This document shows, piece after piece, positions 24,220 through 31,973 of a stretch of DNA of 64,000 bases (positions are counted from its first letter, which is position 1; the number at the start of each line of letters is the position of its first letter). Position numbers and translations under genes: made by a program. Origin of the DNA: Polyangium spumosum (GTDB taxonomy: Bacteria > Myxococcota_A > Polyangia > Polyangiales > Polyangiaceae); contig NZ_WJIE01000006.1 of NCBI RefSeq assembly GCF_009649845.1, positions 620,001 through 684,000 of the forward strand, read 5' to 3'. The notes under the pieces were generated by a model. The model was not told the origin of the DNA. It searched no databases and was given only the letters and a program-made list of their open reading frames with translations.

Positions 24220-26751
24220 TCAAGCCACGACGAGATTCACGATCTTGCCGGGCACGTAGATGAACTTCTTCAAAGTCTTGCCGGTCGTGAACGCAGAGAC
24301 ACCCTCGGCTGTGAGCGCTGCTTTACGGGCCTCGTCCTCGCTCGCCTTGACGGGCAACGTCACGCGGCCGCGGACCTTGCCGTTCACCTGCACGGCCATC
24401 TCGATCACGTCGTCGACGCAGAGCGCCGGATCGAACGTCGGCCAGGGCTCGAGCGCGATCGAGCGCTCGTTGCCCCAGAGGCGAAAGACCTCCTCGGCCA
24501 CGTGGGGCGCGAAGGGCGAGACGCAGAGCAAGAGGCCCTTCGCCGCCTCGCGCGGTAGCTCCTTCAGCGAGCCGAGGTGGTTCAAGAGGACCATCATCGC
24601 GCTGATCGCCGTGTTGAACGAGAGCGCCTCGATGTCCTCCGTGACCTTCTTGATGGTCTTGTGGGTGAGGCGCTTCGTGGCGTCGTCGATCGCGTCGACG
24701 AGCGGCCGGCCCGTGAGGATCGAGAAGACGCGGTCGCGGAAGCGGACGACGCCCTGGATCTGCGCGGACTGCCAGGGTTTGACCGCCTCGAGCGGGCCCA
24801 TGAACATCTCGTAGAGGCGCAGGCTGTCGGCGCCGTAGGCCTTCACGATGTCGTCGGGGTTGACCACGTTGCCGCGGGACTTCGACATCTTCTCGCCGTC
24901 CTCGCCCAGGATGAGGCCCTGGTGGACGAGCTTCAGGAACGGCTCGGGGTGCTTCACCTTGCCGATGTCGAAGAGCACCTTGTGCCAGAAGCGCGCGTAG
25001 AGCAGGTGCAAGACCGCGTGCTCGTTGCCGCCGATGTAGAGGTCGACGGGCATCCAGTCGTCGTAGGCCTTCCCGCTCCAGGGCTCGGCGTCGTTCTTCG
25101 GGTCGATGAAGCGCAGGTAGTACCAGCACGAGCCCGCCCATTGCGGCATCGTGTTCGTCTCGCGCGCGTACCACTGCCCGTCTTTCTGGAAGAACCGCCA
25201 ATCGACGGCGCGCGCGAGCGGGCCCTGCGGGTCGTCGCCGGGGCGGAAATCGACGAGGTCCGGCAGGCGCAAGGGCAGCTCGTCCTCGGGCACCGCGAGG
25301 GGTTTGTCGTAACGGATCACGTGCGCGTCGCCCTTGCGCGGGTCGCCGGCCGGATCCTTCATGTCGACCGGGAAAAACACCGGGATCGGCTCGCCCCAGT
25401 AGCGCTGCCGCGAGAACACCCAGTCGCGCAGCTTGTACGTGACCTTCGGCGCGCCTTTGCCCAGGGAGACGAGCTCGTCCACGATGGCGCGTTTGCCGTC
25501 GGTCGACTTCATCCCGTCGAACTTGCCGCTCCGCACGAGGACGCCCTCGTCGACGAAGGCCGCGTCGAGCGAATCGTGCAGCTCGCCGTCGGGGCTCACG
25601 ACCTCGAGGATCGGCAGGTCGAAGGCCTGGGCGAAGGCGAAGTCGCGCACGTCGTGGCCCGGGACGGCCATGACGGCGCCCGTGCCGTAGCCGCCGATGA
25701 CGTAGTCGGCGACCCAGATCGGCACGGCCGCGCCGGTGATCGGGTGGATCGCCATCGCGCCCGTGGGCACGCCGGTCTTCGTCTTCACGACGGCGGAGCG
25801 TTCGAAGTCGCTCTTGCGCGCGGTGGCCTCGACGTACGCGCGCACGGCGTCGACGTTCTCGGCCGAGGTGATCTTCGAGACGAGCGCGTGCTCGGGCGCG
25901 AGCACGACGTAGGTGCAACCGAGCAGCGTGTCGGGCCGCGTGGTGAAGACGTCGATCTTCGCGCCCTCGAATCCTTTGACGTCGAACGAGATGAGCGCGC
26001 CCTCGCTCCGACCGATCCAGTTGCGCTGCGCGGCGAGGGTGCCTTCGGGCCAGTCGACGAGGGAGAGGTCCTCGGCGAGGCGGTCGGCGTAGGCGGTGAT
26101 GCGCAGCATCCACTGGCGCAGCGGGGTGCGGATCACCGGGTGATTGCCGCGCTCGCTCTTGCCGTCGACGACCTCCTCGTTGGCGAGCACGGTGCCGAGG
26201 GCGGGGCACCAGTTGACGAGGACGTTGTCCTGATAGGCGAGGCCACGCTCGAAGAGCTTGACGAAGATCCACTGGGTCCAGCGGACGTAACCCTCGTCGA
26301 TCGTGCCGATCTCGCGCTCCCAGTCGTAGCTGAAGCCGAGCATCTCGAGCTGGCGACGGAAGGTGTCGATGTTCTTGCGCGTGGTCTCGGCGGGGTGGGT
26401 GCCGGTCTGGATCGCGTACTGCTCGGCGGGCAAGCCGAAGGCGTCCCAGCCCATCGGGTGCAGGACGTCGTAGCCCTTCATGCGGCTGTAGCGGCAGAAG
26501 ATGTCCGTCGCCGTGTAGCCCTCGGGGTGGCCGACGTGGAGCCCCGCGCCCGAGGGATAAGGGAACATGTCGAGCACGTAGCGCTTGGGCCGGCCTTCAT
26601 GGCGGACGGCGCGGAAGACGCCGGTCTCTTTCCAGAAGCGCTGCCAGCGGGGCTCGGCCTCGGCGTGAACGTAACGAGCGGGCTCCGGAGCTGCCGGAGC
26701 GCCGTCCGCAGGCGTGCTCGGCGAGGGCGTGTTCGCGGTGGGGGACGTCAT
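24220..26751 (-). CDS. leuS: Leucyl-tRNA synthetase
   Basis: 843 aa, normal for bacterial LeuRS. HIGH-type motif in PYPSGAGLHVGHPEGYTATD, CP1 editing domain with TTRPDTLLGCTYVVLAPEH and GTGAVMAVPGHDVRDF, KMSKS in GEKMSKSRGNVVNPDD, and C-terminal anticodon-binding domains ending in IVNLVVA. A Pro/Ala/Thr-rich N-terminal extension of about 25 residues precedes the conserved YVHAEAEPRWQ. It attaches leucine to tRNA-Leu in the cytoplasm. First gene of the leuS-lpoB-COG3014 group. Confidence 0.97.
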   Translation of the reverse strand: MTSPTANTPSPSTPADGAPAAPEPARYVHAEAEPRWQRFWKETGVFRAVRHEGRPKRYVLDMFPYPSGAGLHVGHPEGYTATDIFCRYSRMKGYDVLHPMGWDAFGLPAEQYAIQTGTHPAETTRKNIDTFRRQLEMLGFSYDWEREIGTIDEGYVRWTQWIFVKLFERGLAYQDNVLVNWCPALGTVLANEEVVDGKSERGNHPVIRTPLRQWMLRITAYADRLAEDLSLVDWPEGTLAAQRNWIGRSEGALISFDVKGFEGAKIDVFTTRPDTLLGCTYVVLAPEHALVSKITSAENVDAVRAYVEATARKSDFERSAVVKTKTGVPTGAMAIHPITGAAVPIWVADYVIGGYGTGAVMAVPGHDVRDFAFAQAFDLPILEVVSPDGELHDSLDAAFVDEGVLVRSGKFDGMKSTDGKRAIVDELVSLGKGAPKVTYKLRDWVFSRQRYWGEPIPVFFPVDMKDPAGDPRKGDAHVIRYDKPLAVPEDELPLRLPDLVDFRPGDDPQGPLARAVDWRFFQKDGQWYARETNTMPQWAGSCWYYLRFIDPKNDAEPWSGKAYDDWMPVDLYIGGNEHAVLHLLYARFWHKVLFDIGKVKHPEPFLKLVHQGLILGEDGEKMSKSRGNVVNPDDIVKAYGADSLRLYEMFMGPLEAVKPWQSAQIQGVVRFRDRVFSILTGRPLVDAIDDATKRLTHKTIKKVTEDIEALSFNTAISAMMVLLNHLGSLKELPREAAKGLLLCVSPFAPHVAEEVFRLWGNERSIALEPWPTFDPALCVDDVIEMAVQVNGKVRGRVTLPVKASEDEARKAALTAEGVSAFTTGKTLKKFIYVPGKIVNLVVA

Positions 26752-26873
26752 GGCGACCGTACGATTAGCACCGACGCGGCGCGTGTGTCAGCGGGCGGGC
26801 ACGGGAGGCGCGGCGAAGGAACGAGGGAGAAAGCCGCGAGGCGGTGGGGACGAACGAAGAACGCCGGACAACC

Positions 26874-28310
26874 TCAGCGCGCATGGGCCTTGGGCCGGCG
26901 CGTGATCCCGAGCTCCGCCGCCACCCATCGCCGCAAGAGCTCCGCGTCCCTCGCCCGCAGGGCCCGCGTTTCGAGCCGCGGCTGCGTCATCGCCGCGGCC
27001 AGCTCCTCCCCGTCGAGCGCCCTCTTTTTCGCGCCGTCGATCACGATGAACAGCCTTCGCGCGGCCCGATCGACCACGAGGCACGCCCAGCTCGGCCCTT
27101 CCTCCGCGTGGACGAGCGTCCCTGCGATCACGCTGTCGAACGGCGTCGGCACGCCATCGTGCACGACATGCATTCGCTCGCCGTCGTCGGCGAGGTAGGC
27201 GTGGTATCGCCCGTCGGCGCTCAGGACCAGGTCCCCCGCCCAGGCAAAGGGCCTCTGCTCGCGACCGTCGAGCACCACGAAGCGCGCCCCGCGGCTCGCG
27301 GCGACGTAACCGAACGTCGATCCGCGTCGCGCGAGGACCGGGCGATCCACGGCGTCGTAGGCCGGTCCCTCCTCGCCATTCACGACGACGTGCCATCCAC
27401 GCCCGCGCCGCGCTGCATACGAGAGTTTTTGGCCAGCGTCGCCGAAGACCAGGCTCCCGGGCGCGATCTCGTCGTACGGCGGGCCCTCCTCGTCGTCGAG
27501 GACGATCACCTCCCCGTCCGGGCGACCTCCGGCATAAACGACATGCGCGCCGTCTTCGCTGAACGAGACCTCCGAGATACGAGCATAAGGCGCGGATTCG
27601 GCGCCGTCGACCGTGACGCGCCACTTCCCCTCGCGCTTCGCCACGTAGGCGAATCGACCACCGCGCGGCGCGAGCGCATGATACGCGATCGCCTCCGCCG
27701 GTGGAGATTCGCGGCCGTTCATCCAGAAAAACGCCTCCTCTCCGCGCCGCCCGACGTGCGCCACCGCGGCCCCGTCCTCGCTGAACCGCAAGGCGCCGAT
27801 GCCGTCGTAGAGCGGCCCGGCCGCGCCGTCGACGACCGCGCGCACGGAGGCATTTTGCCGGGCCACATACGCGAAACGGCCGCCGTGGCCGAAGAGGAGC
27901 GTGCCCTCCAGAATGGCGTCGAAGGCAGGGCCCGGCTCCCCGTCGAGCACGACAAACCACGCGCCGCCGCGCGCTGCCGCATACGCCACGTGCCCTCCGT
28001 CCGGGCTCAGCGCGACCTCGCCCAATCCCTCGAAGACCGGGCCCGCCTGCCCATCCACGACGAGCGACCAGCCTTTTTCGCGGCGCGCGGGGTAGGCGAG
28101 GCGGCGGCCGTCCGCGCTCCACACGATGGATTCGATCCCGATGCCCAGGTATTCCACGCCGTCCACGCCGTCGACGCGGACGCGCTGCTTGCCGGCGCTC
28201 TCGAGCACCTCGAGGTGATGCCTTCGATCGGGGCTATGGCCCAGCCAAACCACGGAGGGCGCGCATCCCGCCGTGATCGCGAGCGCGAGCAGGAGGCCGA
28301 GCGCCTTCAT
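26874..28310 (-). CDS. Beta-propeller lipoprotein (WD40/TolB-like repeats)
   Basis: 478 aa. A short signal peptide ends in TAGC (Cys16). At least seven blades of about 50 residues repeat a pattern FSEDGAHVVYAGGRPDGEVIVLDDEEGPPYD: a Ser/Asp-Gly turn, a Tyr-Ala strand, then VVDG and GPxYD. This is a PD40/TolB-type propeller expected in the periplasm or on the outer membrane. Its ATG overlaps the dehydratase stop (ATGA 28307-28310), so it is the last gene of the KS-CLF/ACP operon rather than a bystander. A role in binding or delivering the operon's product is an inference. Confidence 0.75.
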   Translation of the reverse strand: MKALGLLLALAITAGCAPSVVWLGHSPDRRHHLEVLESAGKQRVRVDGVDGVEYLGIGIESIVWSADGRRLAYPARREKGWSLVVDGQAGPVFEGLGEVALSPDGGHVAYAAARGGAWFVVLDGEPGPAFDAILEGTLLFGHGGRFAYVARQNASVRAVVDGAAGPLYDGIGALRFSEDGAAVAHVGRRGEEAFFWMNGRESPPAEAIAYHALAPRGGRFAYVAKREGKWRVTVDGAESAPYARISEVSFSEDGAHVVYAGGRPDGEVIVLDDEEGPPYDEIAPGSLVFGDAGQKLSYAARRGRGWHVVVNGEEGPAYDAVDRPVLARRGSTFGYVAASRGARFVVLDGREQRPFAWAGDLVLSADGRYHAYLADDGERMHVVHDGVPTPFDSVIAGTLVHAEEGPSWACLVVDRAARRLFIVIDGAKKRALDGEELAAAMTQPRLETRALRARDAELLRRWVAAELGITRRPKAHAR

Positions 28311-28921
28311 CCGAAGATCGGCGCGGGCAGCGGCGGGATGCTCCGGGTGCTGGTCATCACGCCCTTCGCCACCGTGCGCCCCTCCACGCGGGCCTCGACC
28401 TCGTAACGGGCGAGGTCTTCCATCAGGTGCGACTGCGAGACGAGGTATTCGAGCCGCTGACCGGCGAACACCGGCTGGAGCAGCTTCACGTCCACCGAGG
28501 CGCTCATCCCGACGTGCGAATGGGAATGGGTCTTGAGCGATTCGATGAGCGCCGCCGACATCTCGGGCTTGTACCCGGGTTGCATGCGATATCCGAGGGC
28601 CAGGTTCTGCAGGGCCTCGAGCACCTCGTTCGGGTCGCGGCCCTTTTTCTCCCAGGCGTCCTGGTAGGCGGCGATGATGCCGAGGAGGTTACTGCTCTGG
28701 CCGAGCCCCTCGATCGTGTACACGCCCGGCCAGAGGTGGAGGCCCGGGAAGTGGCCCTCGAAGACGGGCTCGTTCGCCGAGACGTGGCGCGCGGCCCGCA
28801 ACGTCGGCCGCGGGGTGCGCTCGTACGATTCGATGACGTCGACCATCGAGAAAGGGCGGCGATGCGGGATCAGGAGGTTTATCACGTCCGCGCCGAGGGA
28901 CAAACGCGAGCTCGGTTTCAT
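28307..28921 (-). CDS. FabZ/FabA-like 3-hydroxyacyl-ACP dehydratase (hot-dog fold)
   Basis: 204 aa, longer than FabZ (about 150). LLIPHRRPFSMVDVI, EPVFEGHFPGLHLWPGVYTIEGLGQ and LQPVFAGQRL follow the FabZ pattern; His57 (GHFPG) and Glu71 (IEGLGQ) match the catalytic pair. An insertion of about 60 residues (YQDAWEKK...KTHSHSHVG) sits between the active-site helix and the third strand, which may shape an unusual substrate tunnel. ATG 28921 overlaps the acyltransferase stop (ATGA). Predicted step: dehydration of beta-hydroxyacyl-ACP made by the neighbouring ketoreductase. Confidence 0.82.
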   Translation of the reverse strand: MKPSSRLSLGADVINLLIPHRRPFSMVDVIESYERTPRPTLRAARHVSANEPVFEGHFPGLHLWPGVYTIEGLGQSSNLLGIIAAYQDAWEKKGRDPNEVLEALQNLALGYRMQPGYKPEMSAALIESLKTHSHSHVGMSASVDVKLLQPVFAGQRLEYLVSQSHLMEDLARYEVEARVEGRTVAKGVMTSTRSIPPLPAPIFG

Positions 28922-29892
28922 GAGAGGCTCCTCCGCAGCGCGTCCGCCGTGCGCCGGATGTCGGCCGTGTTTTCGGTCGCGTGGATCCGAACGTCGGGGC
29001 CGAGGTTCGTCCGGACGAGCGACCGCAACACCGCGCCCGGGGCGATGGTCACGTAATCCGTGACGCCGCGGTCTTTCAGCGTGGTCATGACGTCGGTCCA
29101 TCGAACGGCACTGACGAGCTGGCCGGCGAGGAGGCGCGGGACGCTCCCCTCCTCCTCGGCGAGTTTTCCGGTCGCATTGAGCACCAAAGGGACCCGCATG
29201 GCCCCGCGCCGCGCGCGCGTGAGCGCCGCTTCGAGCTCGGGGACCGCGTCCTTCATCGATTCGCTGTGCCAGGGGCCGGCGACCGGCAAACGTCGGAAGT
29301 GGAATGGCTTATTGTCGTTGAAACCACCTTGGGCGTCCTCCAACGTCTTCACCAATTTGCCGATGGTTTCTTCATCACCACTCACCACCAGTTCATCAGG
29401 TGTATTCGTTGCCGCGATCGTGACCTTGGATCCGCAACGTGCGATCGCGCGCTGGAGTGTACCTCTCAGAAGGACGGGCGAGAGCTCGGCGCAGGATAAC
29501 GCCAACATCATACCCGGGTGCCGCGCCGCTTCCCGCGCCATCAACCGTCCACGGAGCGCCGCAATCATGATCGCATCCTCGGGCGTGATGGCGCCCGTCG
29601 CGGCCCAGGCCGGGAGCTCTCCGAGGGAATGACCTGCCACGAAATCGGGCGGGATTCCCGCAGCGAGGAGCTCCACGTGCACGAAGAGCGCGATCGCCGT
29701 GAGCGCCGGCTGCTGGACCTCCGTTCGTTCGAGGGCGCGCCCGCCCTTCGCCAGGAGCTCGCTCGGCGCGATGTCTGTCGCCTCCGCCGCCCGATCGAGC
29801 ATCTCCTTGCCCCGCGGCTCGTTCGCCACGAACGACGCGGCTTCGAAGAGGCCCTTGGCGCCCTGCCCAGGAAACAGAAAGGCCACCGTCAC
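28918..29892 (-). CDS. fabD: Malonyl-CoA:ACP acyltransferase (FabD-like)
   Basis: 324 aa. FLFPGQG at the N-terminus, nucleophile Ser89 in GHSLGE, an Arg in AALRGRLM, and His209 in GPWHSESM match FabD. Codon use and base composition dip locally (29280-29500 is richer in A/T than its neighbours). It loads malonyl (or another acyl) units on the operon's ACP. GTG start overlaps the ketoreductase stop (GTGA 29889-29892). A housekeeping fabD probably exists elsewhere, since this copy is embedded in a specialised operon. Confidence 0.88.
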   Translation of the reverse strand: MTVAFLFPGQGAKGLFEAASFVANEPRGKEMLDRAAEATDIAPSELLAKGGRALERTEVQQPALTAIALFVHVELLAAGIPPDFVAGHSLGELPAWAATGAITPEDAIMIAALRGRLMAREAARHPGMMLALSCAELSPVLLRGTLQRAIARCGSKVTIAATNTPDELVVSGDEETIGKLVKTLEDAQGGFNDNKPFHFRRLPVAGPWHSESMKDAVPELEAALTRARRGAMRVPLVLNATGKLAEEEGSVPRLLAGQLVSAVRWTDVMTTLKDRGVTDYVTIAPGAVLRSLVRTNLGPDVRIHATENTADIRRTADALRRSLS

Positions 29893-30638
29893 AACGTCAG
29901 CCCCCCATCCACCACGAGCGCCTGGCCGATCACGTACGAAGCCTCTTCCGAAGCCAGGAACAACACCGCCCGCGCCACCTCGTCGCCGGTCCCGAAACGC
30001 CCGAGCGGGATCCGGGCGCGCGTCTTCTCCGCGATACGTTTGTCCAGGCGCTTCGCCATTCCCGTGCCGAGCAGCCCCGGCACCACCGCATTGACGCGAA
30101 TCCCCCGCGGGGCGAGCTCGGCCGCGAGCGTGCGGGTGAACGCGAGGATCGCGCCCTTCGAGGCCGCATAGTTCGCCTGCCCGGGGCTCGCGTGCTGGCC
30201 CGCGACCGAGGCGACGTTGACGATCACGCCCCGCCGCTTCGCCATCATCGGCCGCACGACGGCGCGGCAGCCGTGAAAGACGCCGCCCGCATTGACGCGG
30301 ATCACCTCGTCCCAGCTCTCCTCGGCCATCAAGGGGAAGAGCTCGTCCGCCGCGACGCCGGCATTGTTCACGAGCACGTCGATCCCGCCCCGCGCTTCGA
30401 GCACACGCTCCACGGCCGCGTTCATCGACGCCGCGCTCGCCACGTCCATCGCGAGGAGCGCGCCACGCCCGCCCGCTTCTTCGATCGCGCGCAGCGTCTC
30501 CTTCGCCTCGTCCTCGCGCGACTTGTATCCCACGAAGACGAACGCCCCTTCGGCCCCGAACGCCGCCGCGATGCTCCGGCCGAGGCCCCGGGAGGCGCCG
30601 GTCACGATCACCGTGCTGTCGTCGAATCGGATATTCAT
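29889..30638 (-). CDS. fabG: 3-oxoacyl-ACP reductase (FabG-like SDR)
   Basis: 249 aa short-chain dehydrogenase. NAD(P)-binding TGASRGLG (14-21), NNAG, catalytic Ser in NVASVAGQ, YAASK, and the C-terminal GQALVVDGGLTL typical of FabG. It reduces beta-ketoacyl-ACP formed by the KS-CLF. ATG 30638 is chosen because the Rossmann fold starts right after it; it overlaps the GcvT-like stop (ATGA 30635-30638). The frame continues upstream but reads as a shadow of the GcvT-like gene. Confidence 0.9.
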   Translation of the reverse strand: MNIRFDDSTVIVTGASRGLGRSIAAAFGAEGAFVFVGYKSREDEAKETLRAIEEAGGRGALLAMDVASAASMNAAVERVLEARGGIDVLVNNAGVAADELFPLMAEESWDEVIRVNAGGVFHGCRAVVRPMMAKRRGVIVNVASVAGQHASPGQANYAASKGAILAFTRTLAAELAPRGIRVNAVVPGLLGTGMAKRLDKRIAEKTRARIPLGRFGTGDEVARAVLFLASEEASYVIGQALVVDGGLTL

Positions 30639-31684
30639 GGCGAAAGCACGAACGGCGGCATCTTCGATTCGTCCCGCTCCCGGTAGCTGTGCCGCTGCGG
30701 GCTCACGTACAGGCTGCGGTTGTTGATGAGCGGCGCCGAGACGGTGCGGAGGGGGCGGCGCTCGCCCGCGTGGGAGGCCTCGAAACGATCGATACCCGGG
30801 AACGCATACGATCGATCGAGGAGCAGGAGCGCGACCCATTCACCGCGGATGACGGAGAATCCGGTTGCGAGCACGGCTCCGATCCGCTGTTCGTCCAGAA
30901 AAACGTCGTCTCCCTCGGCCACGGCCGCGCCTGCGACGGCCCAGACGACCCGCGCCTTCGCCCCCGCCTCGCGCCGGGCCCGCAGCGCGGCGGAGCCCAC
31001 GTATTCCTTGCGGTTCGAGACGCGCCATTGCAGGCCGAGCTCCAGCGGCGAGAGGCCGGCCCGGCCCTCGCGGCGGACGTTGAAGATGCCATTCTCGAGG
31101 GCACACTGATCCAGCGCGGGCAAACCCGCGAGGGCGAGGTCGAAGGCCCGACCCTCGGTGAGCAGCGCCTCGCGGACGGCGGCGAGCTCGCCCGGGGAGA
31201 TCAGGAGATCATAACCATACTCGCCGGTCTTTCCCGAACGAAAACACACAGCCTCGTCTGTCCGGTAAAACGCGAGGTAGGGGAGGCTGCCGACGTCGGG
31301 TCCGAGCACCGCCGTGCAGAGCTCCCAGGCATAAGGGCCGTGCACGGACAGGAGCGCCCCGTCGCAACATGTGGCCTTCGCGTCGATCCCCGGGGGAAAG
31401 TGTTTGTCGAAGTATTCGACGAGCTCGCCGGGCGACGGGCCCTCGGCGAGCAAGTAAAACGCCTCGTCGTCACGCGCCACGTGGATGTCCGCGAAGGGGC
31501 GGGCCTGCTCGTCGAGCAGGAGGCTCGGGCGCATCTGCCCGTCCTGCAAGAAGAGGTCGCAGGCGACGACGGCGTCGAGCGCCTCGTACGCGCCTTCGCC
31601 CTCGATGCGCAGGCACGTGACGTGATCTCCCGCGGCGAGCGCGACGCTCGTGCGCAAGGCGCGGATCTCGTCATCCATCGACAT
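30635..31684 (-). CDS. GcvT-fold (aminomethyltransferase/folate-binding) protein in the KS-CLF operon
   Basis: 349 aa. The pattern CLRIEGEGAYEALDAVVACDLF, FRTGKTGEYGYDLLIS-like block (SGKTGEYGYDLLIS) and LENGIFNVRREGRAGLSPLELGLQW...KEYVGSAALRARRE follows the GcvT domain, followed by the C-terminal beta barrel. The YgfZ signature KGCYxGQE is absent. Real GcvT works with GcvH and GcvP, none of which is here; its place between ACP and ketoreductase genes suggests a folate-dependent one-carbon or demethylation step, or a folate-independent role, on an ACP-bound chain. Start 31684 (MSM) or 31678; both overlap the ACP stop. Confidence 0.75.
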   Translation of the reverse strand: MSMDDEIRALRTSVALAAGDHVTCLRIEGEGAYEALDAVVACDLFLQDGQMRPSLLLDEQARPFADIHVARDDEAFYLLAEGPSPGELVEYFDKHFPPGIDAKATCCDGALLSVHGPYAWELCTAVLGPDVGSLPYLAFYRTDEAVCFRSGKTGEYGYDLLISPGELAAVREALLTEGRAFDLALAGLPALDQCALENGIFNVRREGRAGLSPLELGLQWRVSNRKEYVGSAALRARREAGAKARVVWAVAGAAVAEGDDVFLDEQRIGAVLATGFSVIRGEWVALLLLDRSYAFPGIDRFEASHAGERRPLRTVSAPLINNRSLYVSPQRHSYRERDESKMPPFVLSP

Positions 31685-31973
31685 CGTCCGTCCTCCCGTG
31701 GGCGAGGGCCAGGTCGACGAGCGTGTTCACGGTGCGCATGGCCGCGCGGGAGAGGCCCTCGTTCGGCAATTTCACGCCGAGCTCGGATTCCATGCTGACC
31801 AGCAATTCGACGGCGTCGACCGAATCCAGGCCGAGCCCCGTGCCGAAGAGCGGCGCGTCCGGATCGATCTCGTCGAGCGCGCGGGCGACGTGCAGGTGCT
31901 CGACGAGGATCCGGCGCACCTTGTCGAGGACACGCTCGCGACGCGTGATGTACCGGGCAAGCTCGGGGGTCAT
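31671..31973 (-). CDS. Acyl carrier protein
   Basis: 100 aa. The phosphopantetheine attachment site is the Ser in GLGLDSVDAVELLVSME (about residue 51), with a helical four-helix ACP pattern. Longer than housekeeping AcpP (about 78) through a basic N-terminal helix (ARYITRRERVLDKVRRILVEHL). ATG 31973 overlaps the KS-CLF stop (ATGA). It carries the growing chain for the operon's KS-CLF, FabG-like and FabZ-like enzymes. No phosphopantetheinyl transferase is in the window, so it must be supplied elsewhere. Confidence 0.87.
   Translation of the reverse strand: MTPELARYITRRERVLDKVRRILVEHLHVARALDEIDPDAPLFGTGLGLDSVDAVELLVSMESELGVKLPNEGLSRAAMRTVNTLVDLALAHGRTDDVDG

Noticed and set aside
24577-27198. 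A plus-strand open frame of 873 codons opposite leuS
   Set aside because: Antisense shadow of a complete leucyl-tRNA synthetase with all motifs.
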